From: an uncultured Prevotella sp.
Lineage (GTDB): Bacteria > Bacteroidota > Bacteroidia > Bacteroidales > Bacteroidaceae
Assembly: GCA_900322095.1 (NCBI GenBank)
Contig: ONYS01000021.1
Span: forward strand, 1-64,000
Length of the DNA stretch: 64,000 bases
Direction of reading: 5' to 3'
The notes under the pieces are model-generated. The model saw only the letters and a list, made by a program, of their open reading frames with translations, ran no database searches and was not told where the DNA came from. The stretch's first letter is position 1. Each line of letters begins with the position of its first letter. Positions 1 through 7,720 of this stretch are shown here, piece after piece. Both the position numbers and the translations under genes were made by a program.

Positions 1-990
1 AAGGTTGGGGTGCACACCGTAGGCGAAGCAGAGAGCGTTGGAAGCTTCCTCCATGTCGTCGCTCCAGTTGCCGCCCTCCTTCTTGCTCGGGTCGTTGAGA
101 TTGATGATGCGCACCATGCGGTTCTCCTTGCCGTTGGGGTCGATATAGTAGCCGGTGACGAGAGCCTTGCCGGCATTCTCCACACCGCAAACAAAGTCGA
201 TGATGTTCTGCTTCTCCAGCTCCTTGCGCCGCTGGCGCTCGGCTTCGTCCTCGATATGCTCGTTGTCGCACACGTTGTCCCAGTACTCTTCATGCACCTC
301 TATCTGTACCCGTGGGGCAGAAGTGTTCTTAATCATAAAACGCTTGCCGATGCCTATCAAGCGGTAGATGTCATACCAGGAATCCTTGAAGATGCTCGAG
401 TAGTAGGGCACGGGATAGTATTGGTAGCCGGGGGTGGCCATCCGTGAGAGGATGGCAAACTTGCGGTCGCTGGTGGGTTTGTTGTGGACAAGGCCGGTGG
501 CGGGGTCGGGCTGCTTGCCCATACGTATTTCCAAGTCGCCGAGAGGGTCCCAGTAGTCGAGCAACGGGATGGCCTCTATTTGCTTCTCATTGAAGTGCCC
601 GATGCGGAAGTCACCGAAGAAGACGTGCTCTATTTTTCCCGATTTTGTCGACGGTGCATACTCGAAGCGGCAGTAGCAGGCTTCCTTGTGCCGCACGTTG
701 ACGATACGGCTGCCGTCGCGGGAGAGGATGATGCAGGTCACGCTGAAGTTGTACATCTGCATGTCGGTACACTGCTCGGCAAAGCATTCATGCAGGGAGT
801 TCCTGAGACAGAAGTCGCGGATATCGGGGTCATCGACATCCTTCTTCTCCTTCCTGTCGACAAAGCGCAGCCCCTGGCCGTAGCAGCAGATGGTGTTGAA
901 CTGCTGGCACTGGGCGGTGATCATGTTGTCGAGCACATACTTGCGGATGGTGTGGGGCAGCATGTCGTCGATGCCGAAGGGCACATACTT
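1..990 (-). pseudogene. Truncated prophage gene, portal-like (runs off left edge)
   Basis: Reading the minus strand from 990 to 1 gives 330 codons without a stop. An in-frame TAA lies directly upstream at 991-993, and there is no ATG near the open end, so the 5' part of the gene is missing. The 3' end lies beyond the window. Recognisable stretches are GIDDMLPHTIRKYVLDNM, FNTICCYGQGLRFVD, CTDMQMYNF, WDPLGDLEIRMGKQPD, ATPGYQYYPVPYYSSIF and TGYYIDPNGKENRMVRI. From memory these match a conserved Bacteroidetes prophage protein resembling a portal protein; I am fairly sure of the phage origin and less sure of the portal role. It is visibly more GC-rich than the AT-rich DNA that follows. It is most likely a remnant cut by recombination near 990. 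GTG at 982-984 is a possible but unconvincing start. Confidence 0.6.
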
Positions 991-1053
991 TTATTTTTTT
1001 TTCTTTGCTATCTCACGGGGATTTATTGAGCTTGTGGAAAAATAGTGGCAACT

Positions 1054-1255
1054 ATGGTGAACTATCCAACTGGCATACAGACATTCAACAAGATTCGTCA
1101 AGACGGATACTTATATATCGACAAGACAAAGTACATATATGAGATAACGCATCTTGGTCAATATGTGTTCAACCATCTATGTCATGGAGCTCAAACTGAA
1201 TGACAACGCTCCAACGAACATCAATCGCTGTTTAACGCTCCGCTACACGGAATAG
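1054..1255 (+). pseudogene. Decayed AAA-ATPase-like/PD-(D/E)XK nuclease gene with large internal deletion
   Basis: An ATG at 1054 opens MVNYPTGIQTFNKIRQDGY followed by LYIDKTKYIYEITHLGQYVF. This is the typical N-terminus of the AAA-ATPase_like/DUF1703 family, common in Bacteroidetes. Where the Walker A region should follow, the frame ends at TGA 1201-1203. In another frame, 1169-1255 encodes IYVMELKLNDNAP, which resembles the C-terminal nuclease core (VMELKLD-type strand) of the same family. The first 40 residues are therefore joined to a piece from near the C-terminus, with roughly 1 kb missing in between. The product cannot be functional. The intact family is usually a stand-alone ATPase-nuclease of uncertain role. 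Confidence 0.65.
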
Positions 1256-1342
1256 TGAATAACGACGAAGAAGGTCGAGCTAGCCACAATAATGAATTGT
1301 TCACGTGCCCATACAACTCGTCATACCGAATATGGCCCTATT

Positions 1343-1380
1343 AAGTCATGGGGATGGCAGGTCATATCAAGTCATGGGGA
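1343..1380 (+). repeat. 12-bp direct repeat pair
   Basis: AAGTCATGGGGA occurs at 1343-1354 and 1369-1380 in the AT-rich gap between the decayed ATPase gene and ileS. Nothing else was recognised in 1256-1440. Confidence 0.5.
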
Positions 1381-1441
1381 GTTGCATGTTCTATCAATCA
1401 GCAAGCCAAAGGAAACGGGAAACTAAAAAAAGACTACTAAA

Positions 1442-1474
1442 TTTGTGGGTTCCAAGGGTTTTTTGTAACTTTGC
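1442..1474 (+). promoter_or_regulatory. Promoter of ileS
   Basis: TTTG at 1442-1445, 20 bases, then TAACTTTGC at 1466-1474: a good match to the Bacteroidetes sigma-A consensus. It overlaps an upstream TTG (1471) in the ileS frame, which rules that codon out as the start. Confidence 0.75.
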
Positions 1475-1512
1475 CGCCCAAGAAAGAAGTATATAGTAAA
1501 GTAAACAAGAAT

Positions 1513-4500
1513 ATGGCAAAAAAGTTTGCAGAGCACAATGGCTTAGACCTCACCAAGACGAATGAGGAGATACTGGCTCAGTGGGAGAAGAATGATATCT
1601 TCCACAAGACGATTGATGAACGAGAGGGATGTCCGAAGCACATCTTCTTCGAGGGTCCTCCCTCGGCCAACGGCCATCCCGGCATTCACCATGTGCTTGC
1701 ACGTACCATCAAGGATTCCTTCAACCGCTACAAGACCATGCAGGGATTCCAGGTGAAGCGTAAGGCTGGATGGGATACTCACGGACTGCCCGTGGAAATC
1801 GGCGTGGAAAAGGAACTTGGAATCACCAAGAAGGATATCGACAACAAGAATTCTGATAAATATATCTCTACAGAGGACTACAACCGCAAGTGTAGGGAGA
1901 ACGTGATGAAATTCACGGCCGAGTGGCGCGAGTTGACCGAAAAGATGGGTTACTTCGTAGACCTCGACCATCCCTACATCACCTACGACAACAAGTATAT
2001 CGAGACTCTGTGGTGGCTTCTGAAGCAGCTCTACAACAAGAAGTTGCTCTACAAGGGCTATACCATCCAGCCCTACTCCCCCGCTGCCGGTACCGGTCTT
2101 TCGAGCCATGAGCTCAACCAGCCGGGCTGCTACCGCGACGTGAAGGACACCACGGTGACGGCACTGTTCAGCATCACCGACCTTGCCGGCATCGCCAAGG
2201 ATAAGGACCTGCTGTGCGAGTGGGGCAAGCCCTACTTCATCGCATGGACCACAACTCCCTGGACCCTGCCTTCGAACATTGCCCTCTGCGTGGGTCCGAA
2301 GATCGACTATGTTGCCGTCAGGACCTACAATCCATACACGGCAGAGAAAGTGACCTTAATCATGGCCGAAGCCCGTGTGAACGCCTACCTCAAACAGGAA
2401 GGCGAGATGCGCGACGAGGAAGAAATGCCCGAATACAAGAAGGGCGACAAGCTCGTGCCCTACCGCATCGTGGCTCATTACACCGGCGAGCAGCTCGTCG
2501 GCATGCACTATCAGCAGCTGATGCCATGGGTGAAGCCTTGTGAGAAAGTAGACGAGTGGTCGCTCGGCTACATCAAGGACTATGCCGCACAGCATCCCGA
2601 GAAAGTATTTACTGGCGAGAACGGTCACGACCACTTCGTCGAGATGGCCGACCAGGCCTTTCGCGTCATTCCCGGTGACTATGTGACCACCGAAGACGGT
2701 ACGGGTATCGTACACATTGCCAGCACTTTTGGTGCCGATGATGCTTTCGTAGCCCATGCCGCACATGTCCCTGCCCTCTACCTCATCTCGAAGAAGGGTG
2801 AGACCCGCCCGATGGTCGACTTGCAGGGCAAGTACTATCTGACCTCTGAGCTCGACAGCGAGTTTATGAAGCACTGCATGGACCGCAAGGCCTATGCCAA
2901 GCACGAAGGCGACTACGTGAAGAATGCATACGACCCGAAGTTCAATCCCAACGGCGTCTGGGACCGCAAGGCCTCGGAGAAGAGCGAGGACTTGAACGTC
3001 GTGATCTGCATGGAGATGAAGATGGAAGGTCAGGCTTTCCGCATCGAGAAGATGACCCACAACTATCCCCACTGCTGGCGCACCGACAAGCCCATTCTGT
3101 ATTATCCCCTCGACAGCTGGTTTATCAAGGACACGCAGTGCAAGGAGCGCCTCGTGGCCCTGAACAAGACCATCCGCTGGCAACCGGAATCAACAGGAAC
3201 GGGACGCTTTGGCAACTGGCTCGAGAATCTCAACGACTGGAACCTCTCACGCTCGCGCTTCTGGGGCACACCGCTGCCTATCTGGCGCGACGAGAATCGC
3301 GGCGAGAAGTGCATCGGCTCGGTGGAAGAACTCTACAGCGAGATCGAGAAGGCCGTTGCTGCCGGTGTGATGAAGAGCAATCCGCTGAAAGAGAGAGGAT
3401 TCGTACCCGGCGACTACTCACAGGCCAACTATGACAAGATTGACCTCCATCGTCCCTATGTCGACAATATCGTGCTGGTAAACGATGCCGGCAAGCCCAT
3501 GTATCGTGAGTCCGACCTGATCGACGTCTGGTTTGACTCAGGCTCTATGCCTTATGCACAGCTCCATTATCCCTTCGAGGGCGAGATCAACGAGGAAGGT
3601 CTGAAGAAGACTGGACTGACTGAGGATGAATACCGTAAGGAACTGGTTGAGAGCAATTATATCGGAACACCCGTGCCTCCCGCTTTCTTCCCAGCCGACT
3701 TCATCAATGAAGGAGTCGACCAGACGCGTGGTTGGTTCTTCACCCTCCATGCCATCGCCGGAATGGTGTTCGACAGCGTTGCGTTCAAGAACGTCATCAG
3801 CTCAGGACTCGTGCTCGATGCCAAGGGCAACAAGATGTCGAAGCATGTGGGCAACGTAGTGGATCCCTTCGAGATGATCGGCAAATACGGAGCCGACGCT
3901 GTGCGCTTCTACATGCTCAGCAACTCAGAGCCCTGGGACAACTTGAAGTTCGATCCTGAAGGCGTTGACGAGGTTCGCCGCAAGTTCTTCGGTACCTTAT
4001 ATAATACGTACAGCTTCTTTGCCCTCTATGCCAACGTGGACAACTTCGACCCGAAGGCTCCTCAATTGGCCATGGAGAAGCGTCCGGAGATTGACCGCTG
4101 GATTCTCTCTTGCCTGAACACCCTCATCAAGAATACAACCGCAGAGATGGAGAATCTTGACCCGACACGCGCCGTACGTTTGATAGACTCGTTCGTCAAC
4201 GACGACCTGAGCAACTGGTACGTGCGTCTCAACCGCAAGCGCTTCTGGGGCAAGGAGATGAGCGAGGACAAGCTCTCTGCTTATCAGACGCTCTACACCT
4301 GTTTGATGACCGTTGCCAAGCTTGTGGCTCCCTTTGCTCCCTTCTTCGCTGATCAGCTCTATCAGGACCTTGGAGGGAAGCTGGAGAGCATCCATCTTGA
4401 GCTCTATCCCAAGGCCGACGAGTCGCTCATCGACAAGGAACTCGAGGCCCGCATGGGTATTGCCCAGAAGATCACTTCAATGGTGCTGGCCCTGCGCCGC

Positions 4501-5169
4501 AAGGTGAACATCAAGGTTCGCCAGCCGCTGCAGCAGATCATGATTCCCGCCATCGACGAGGAGCAGAAGAAGCACATCGCCGCCGTGGCCGACCTGATCA
4601 AGAACGAGGTGAACGTGAAAGAGCTGAATTTCGTTGAAGGTCAGGGCATTCTGGTCAAGAAGGTGAAGTGTAACTTCAGGGTCATGGGTAAGAAGTTCGG
4701 CAAGCAGATGAAGGCTGTTGCCGCCAAGATGGCCTCACTCTCACAGGAAGAAATCGCCCAGCTGGAAACTCAAGGCAGCTATAGCTTCGAAGCCAATGGC
4801 ACCCCCATCACCGTGGAGGCCGCCGACGTGGACATCATCTCTGAGGATATTCCCGGATGGCTCGTGGCCAATGAGGGCAACCTCACGGTGGCTCTCGAGG
4901 TAGAGCTCACCGATGAACTCCGCCAGGAAGGTATGGCCCGCGAACTTGTCAACCGCATCCAGAACCTCCGTAAGGAGACCGGCCTGGAGATTACCGACCG
5001 TGTCGTGGTGACCGTTGCACCGAACAAGGAGACCGATGCTGCCATTGAGCATTACGGCGAAATGATTAAGAGCCAGGTGCTCGCCAACGACATCATCATC
5101 GCCGCCAACGATGGCGCAGAAATCGACTTCGATGACTTCAAATTGAATATTAAGGTAGTAAAGGCCTGA
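1513..5169 (+). CDS. ileS: Isoleucyl-tRNA synthetase
   Basis: Class I synthetase charging tRNA-Ile in the cytoplasm, 1218 residues from the ATG at 1513. The HIGH-type motif is seen in GPPSANGHPGIHH near residues 48-60, and WDTHGLPVE follows. The large CP1 editing insertion, the KMSKH loop near residue 775 and the C-terminal tRNA-binding region are all present. The length and the PSANG form of the first motif fit the long, eukaryote-like IleRS carried by Bacteroidetes, a group that includes mupirocin-insensitive enzymes; insensitivity here is inference. The start was chosen because the promoter -7 box overlaps the more upstream TTG. It is probably a single-gene unit, followed by a hairpin at 5178. 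Confidence 0.97.
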   Translation: MAKKFAEHNGLDLTKTNEEILAQWEKNDIFHKTIDEREGCPKHIFFEGPPSANGHPGIHHVLARTIKDSFNRYKTMQGFQVKRKAGWDTHGLPVEIGVEKELGITKKDIDNKNSDKYISTEDYNRKCRENVMKFTAEWRELTEKMGYFVDLDHPYITYDNKYIETLWWLLKQLYNKKLLYKGYTIQPYSPAAGTGLSSHELNQPGCYRDVKDTTVTALFSITDLAGIAKDKDLLCEWGKPYFIAWTTTPWTLPSNIALCVGPKIDYVAVRTYNPYTAEKVTLIMAEARVNAYLKQEGEMRDEEEMPEYKKGDKLVPYRIVAHYTGEQLVGMHYQQLMPWVKPCEKVDEWSLGYIKDYAAQHPEKVFTGENGHDHFVEMADQAFRVIPGDYVTTEDGTGIVHIASTFGADDAFVAHAAHVPALYLISKKGETRPMVDLQGKYYLTSELDSEFMKHCMDRKAYAKHEGDYVKNAYDPKFNPNGVWDRKASEKSEDLNVVICMEMKMEGQAFRIEKMTHNYPHCWRTDKPILYYPLDSWFIKDTQCKERLVALNKTIRWQPESTGTGRFGNWLENLNDWNLSRSRFWGTPLPIWRDENRGEKCIGSVEELYSEIEKAVAAGVMKSNPLKERGFVPGDYSQANYDKIDLHRPYVDNIVLVNDAGKPMYRESDLIDVWFDSGSMPYAQLHYPFEGEINEEGLKKTGLTEDEYRKELVESNYIGTPVPPAFFPADFINEGVDQTRGWFFTLHAIAGMVFDSVAFKNVISSGLVLDAKGNKMSKHVGNVVDPFEMIGKYGADAVRFYMLSNSEPWDNLKFDPEGVDEVRRKFFGTLYNTYSFFALYANVDNFDPKAPQLAMEKRPEIDRWILSCLNTLIKNTTAEMENLDPTRAVRLIDSFVNDDLSNWYVRLNRKRFWGKEMSEDKLSAYQTLYTCLMTVAKLVAPFAPFFADQLYQDLGGKLESIHLELYPKADESLIDKELEARMGIAQKITSMVLALRRKVNIKVRQPLQQIMIPAIDEEQKKHIAAVADLIKNEVNVKELNFVEGQGILVKKVKCNFRVMGKKFGKQMKAVAAKMASLSQEEIAQLETQGSYSFEANGTPITVEAADVDIISEDIPGWLVANEGNLTVALEVELTDELRQEGMARELVNRIQNLRKETGLEITDRVVVTVAPNKETDAAIEHYGEMIKSQVLANDIIIAANDGAEIDFDDFKLNIKVVKA

Positions 5170-5177
5170 TAATACAG

Positions 5178-5217
5178 TGACCGATCCGTCTGGACCAGCG
5201 TTCGGACGGGTTGGTCA
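5178..5217 (+). terminator. Hairpin terminator after ileS
   Basis: TGACCGATCCGTC pairs with GGACGGGTTGGTCA (two G-T pairs), followed by a T-rich stretch; it begins 9 bases after the ileS stop. Confidence 0.6.
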
Positions 5218-5277
5218 TTCTGTTTTAAGCCACCTGAAAGATAGAAAACTATACGTATAACCTAAATTAGCTACACT

Positions 5278-5658
5278 ATGGAGAAGAAGCGCTATAGCGA
5301 TGAGGAGCTCGAGGAATTTCGAGCCATCATCAATGACAAGCTTGCCGTGGCCCGTAAGAGCTACAACGACATGATGCGCCAGTTGACTTACAAGGATTCT
5401 AACGACGTGCAGGACACCTCTCCCGGCTACAAGGCCGTTGAAGAAGGAAGTGAGGCCCAGGCAAAGGAAGAACTCGTCACAATGGCCCAACGCCAGCAAA
5501 AGTTCATCCGCGCTTTGGAAGCTGCACTGGTAAGAATCGAAAACAAGACCTACGGCATCGACCGCTACACAGGTGAACTCATTCCCAAAGAGCGCCTGAG
5601 AGCCGTGCCACATGCTACGCTCAGCGTCAACTCGAAAATGACCCATCGGCAGCACTGA
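5278..5658 (+). CDS. TraR/DksA-family protein lacking zinc-finger cysteines
   Basis: Protein of 126 residues: an N-terminal coiled-coil region (about residues 5-90) and a C-terminal globular part (YGIDRYTGELIPKERLRAVP) that matches the DksA/TraR finger. DksA proteins bind the secondary channel of RNA polymerase and, with ppGpp, retune transcription. There is no cysteine in the finger; the position that is usually C in Bacteroidetes homologues (YGICRxTGKLI) is D here, so no zinc can be held. The last residues are encoded inside a short hairpin repeat (5640-5667), which may have altered the C-terminus. It precedes lspA, a common Bacteroidetes order. Family placement is secure; activity is inferred. 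Confidence 0.85.
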   Translation: MEKKRYSDEELEEFRAIINDKLAVARKSYNDMMRQLTYKDSNDVQDTSPGYKAVEEGSEAQAKEELVTMAQRQQKFIRALEAALVRIENKTYGIDRYTGELIPKERLRAVPHATLSVNSKMTHRQH

Positions 5659-5667
5659 TCTGCTGCC
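5640..5667. repeat. Hairpin repeat copy 1 (dksA-lspA gap)
   Basis: GACCCATCGGCAGCACTGAT followed by CTGCTGCC. The arms GGCAGCA/TGCTGCC form a perfect inverted repeat around CTGATC. It overlaps the last codons and stop of the DksA-like gene and could act as its terminator. Confidence 0.6.
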
Positions 5668-5730
5668 ATATTATGGATCAGGCAGCCCTGGATTCCCCCG
5701 TATTGTGGAGGACTATGGGAAAAATGAAAA

Positions 5731-5758
5731 GACCCATGGGCAGCACTAATCTGCTGCC
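5731..5758. repeat. Hairpin repeat copy 2 (dksA-lspA gap)
   Basis: Near-identical copy of the 5640-5667 element. The arms are one base pair longer (GGGCAGCA/TGCTGCCC) and the loop is CTAATC, so pairing is kept despite base changes. Confidence 0.6.
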
Positions 5759-5822
5759 CTTTGGATCAAAGCCCGTGACCCTTCTCTTATGAAATGAAGG
5801 CCTGTGGGCAAAGTGATACGAT

Positions 5823-6506
5823 ATGAAAATGAAAAAACGAATCGGCTTGACCGACGGTCGTGTTGCCGTCATCCTCATGATGGCTATCCTGATTATTGAC
5901 CAGGTAATCAAGATAGCCGTTAAAACTCATCTTTGTCTCGGGGAATCTATCCACGTGACCAACTGGTTCTATATAGTATTTGTTGAGAATGCGGGTATGG
6001 CTTACGGCATACAGTTGCTCAACAAGATTTTCCTGAGCCTTTTCCGCTTGCTTGCAGTGGGCGTGCTGGGATGGTACTTGCATTGGGAACTCAAACATCA
6101 TGGGCGCACGCGCTACATCATGATTCTGGCGCTCATCATCGCCGGAGCAGCAGGCAACATCATCGATTGCATGTTCTACGGACTCATTTTCACGGAGGCT
6201 TCGCCCTTCGCGCTCTCCACATTCGTGCCTTTCGGTACGGGCTATGCACCTTTCTTGATGGGGAAAGTGGTAGACATGTTCTACTTCCCGCTCATTGTCA
6301 CGACATGGCCCGAATGGATGCCGATAGTGGGTGGACAGGAGTTTATCTTCTTCTCGCCCGTATTCAACTTTGCCGACGCCTCCATCTCTGTGGGCGTGGT
6401 GCTGCTCATTATTTTCTGCCGCAAGGATTTTGAACGTATTGCCATTGCCTTCTCGCGCAAGAAGCATCTGCCGGAAGACGACAAAGAAAAAGAGAAGGAT
6501 GAATAG
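5823..6506 (+). CDS. lspA: Lipoprotein signal peptidase (SPase II)
   Basis: Inner-membrane aspartyl protease that removes signal peptides from diacylated prolipoproteins. Four hydrophobic segments are visible, with the motifs ENAGMAYG, AGNIIDCMFYG (first catalytic Asp, near residue 115) and FNFADASIS (second catalytic Asp, near residue 184). At 227 residues it is longer than the roughly 160-residue proteobacterial enzyme because of a loop between the two catalytic motifs and a charged tail, as usual in Bacteroidetes. ATG at 5823 and 5829 are both possible starts. It overlaps the DUF4296 lipoprotein gene by 8 bp, so the two are probably co-translated; the neighbour is itself a predicted LspA substrate. 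Confidence 0.95.
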   Translation: MKMKKRIGLTDGRVAVILMMAILIIDQVIKIAVKTHLCLGESIHVTNWFYIVFVENAGMAYGIQLLNKIFLSLFRLLAVGVLGWYLHWELKHHGRTRYIMILALIIAGAAGNIIDCMFYGLIFTEASPFALSTFVPFGTGYAPFLMGKVVDMFYFPLIVTTWPEWMPIVGGQEFIFFSPVFNFADASISVGVVLLIIFCRKDFERIAIAFSRKKHLPEDDKEKEKDE

Positions 6507-7470
6507 AAGACGGGGATTATACAGTTTTTTCATGTCGTTGCTGCCCTTCTGCATCGCAGCTCTGCTCGTAGGCTGCAAGCCTGGAGTGCCCAACCAATAT
6601 ATCCAGCCCGACGACATGGAAGACATCCTCTACGATTACCATATTGCTGACGGTATGGTCTCAACCCGCCCCGGAACCAGTGAAGACCTAACACAGGCCT
6701 ACCGGGTGGCCGTATTGAAAAAACATCACGTCACGCAGGCCGAATTCGACTCCTCTATGGTATACTACATGGAGAATGCCGAATTGCTGCATACCATCTA
6801 CGAGAATCTTGGCGAACGGCTGCAAGACGAGTCCCGGCGTCTGGGAGGTCCGGCTTTGACCGCCTCGGGGCAATATCCCGTCAATGGAGACACAGCCAAC
6901 GTTTGGCGCGGGCCCTCCTTTATGGTGCTGACTTCCAAGGTTCCCTTCAACTATCAGTCGTTCTCCATCAAGGCAGACACCACCTATCATGCCGGAGACA
7001 TGCTTATGCTGACCATGAATTCGCAATTCATTTTCCAGGATGGCATGCGTGATGGCAATGTGGTACTGGCGCTGGTACTCAAAAACGACAGTGTCATCAC
7101 CCGCAATGTCCACATCTCAACGGATATGCAGAACATGCTGCAAATCAGCGATGACAATTTTGTCGGCATCAAGGAAATCAAAGGCTACTTCCAGTTGAAC
7201 ACATCTCCCAACACGATGACCACATCTACGATGCGCATGATGTTCCTGGAAAACATCCAGATACTCCGATACCACCGGCAGAAACCCACCATAACGAATA
7301 CGGCCGATTCCACAGCTGTTCCGGGGCGTCCGCAGTCGGGCGCACAGGTTTCTCCTGCCAGTACTCCCCAATCCCAACAAGGCGTACCGCCCGTGACATC
7401 GAATACGGGGACACCGCTGCCTCTGAGAAAAGCGACGCCCGTGGCTTCACCCGAAATGAACAGACGATGA
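6499..7470 (+). CDS. DUF4296-domain lipoprotein
   Basis: Predicted lipoprotein of 323 residues with a signal peptide ending in the lipobox LLVGC near residue 26. The following region (QPDDMEDILYDYHIADGM) is the DUF4296 signature, a Bacteroidetes-specific domain of unknown function. The C-terminal 60 residues are rich in Pro, Thr, Ser and Gln and probably disordered. The start is the ATG at 6499, inside the lspA end; reading further upstream in the same frame only shadows lspA. Its stop overlaps the next start (ATGA). Confidence 0.85.
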   Translation: MNRRRGLYSFFMSLLPFCIAALLVGCKPGVPNQYIQPDDMEDILYDYHIADGMVSTRPGTSEDLTQAYRVAVLKKHHVTQAEFDSSMVYYMENAELLHTIYENLGERLQDESRRLGGPALTASGQYPVNGDTANVWRGPSFMVLTSKVPFNYQSFSIKADTTYHAGDMLMLTMNSQFIFQDGMRDGNVVLALVLKNDSVITRNVHISTDMQNMLQISDDNFVGIKEIKGYFQLNTSPNTMTTSTMRMMFLENIQILRYHRQKPTITNTADSTAVPGRPQSGAQVSPASTPQSQQGVPPVTSNTGTPLPLRKATPVASPEMNRR

Positions 7471-7679
7471 GAAGAGTGGGCGCGCATGAAGTGATACTTC
7501 CCGACAGGAGAATCGAACTGGCAGTTGTGGAGATCGAGGGCAGCCGGGTAGTCAACTACTACGAGTTCCGCGACGAATTACCGATGACGGAATGGCTGGG
7601 CGGCACGATACGGCTGAAGAGGGCGAAAGACGGAGAGCTGCAGGCCTGGTGGAAAGACAAGCTATTGGAAGAAGATTAA
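7467..7679 (+). CDS. Small conserved Bacteroidetes protein
   Basis: Protein of 70 residues whose ATG overlaps the stop of the DUF4296 gene, so it is translationally coupled to lspA-DUF4296. No signal peptide. The beta-rich sequence around VEIEGSRVVNYYEF and TEWLGGTI recalls the small N-terminal beta-sandwich of amidohydrolases, without any catalytic part; that resemblance is my inference. Similar short proteins occur after lspA-DUF4296 in relatives. Function unknown. Confidence 0.7.
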   Translation: MRRVGAHEVILPDRRIELAVVEIEGSRVVNYYEFRDELPMTEWLGGTIRLKRAKDGELQAWWKDKLLEED

Positions 7680-7720
7680 TTTATCTTGTAACCCTATATC
7701 TAATGTTAAAACAATTTGAT

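Noticed and set aside
10..1029. Plus-strand open frames (10-447 and 484-1029) over the left edge
   Set aside because: The minus strand carries 330 stop-free codons with recognisable phage motifs; the plus frames have no family resemblance and are its shadows.
7592..7720. Upstream extension of the C69 peptidase
   Set aside because: It overlaps the small conserved gene in another frame and would bury the signal peptide and the Cys nucleophile.
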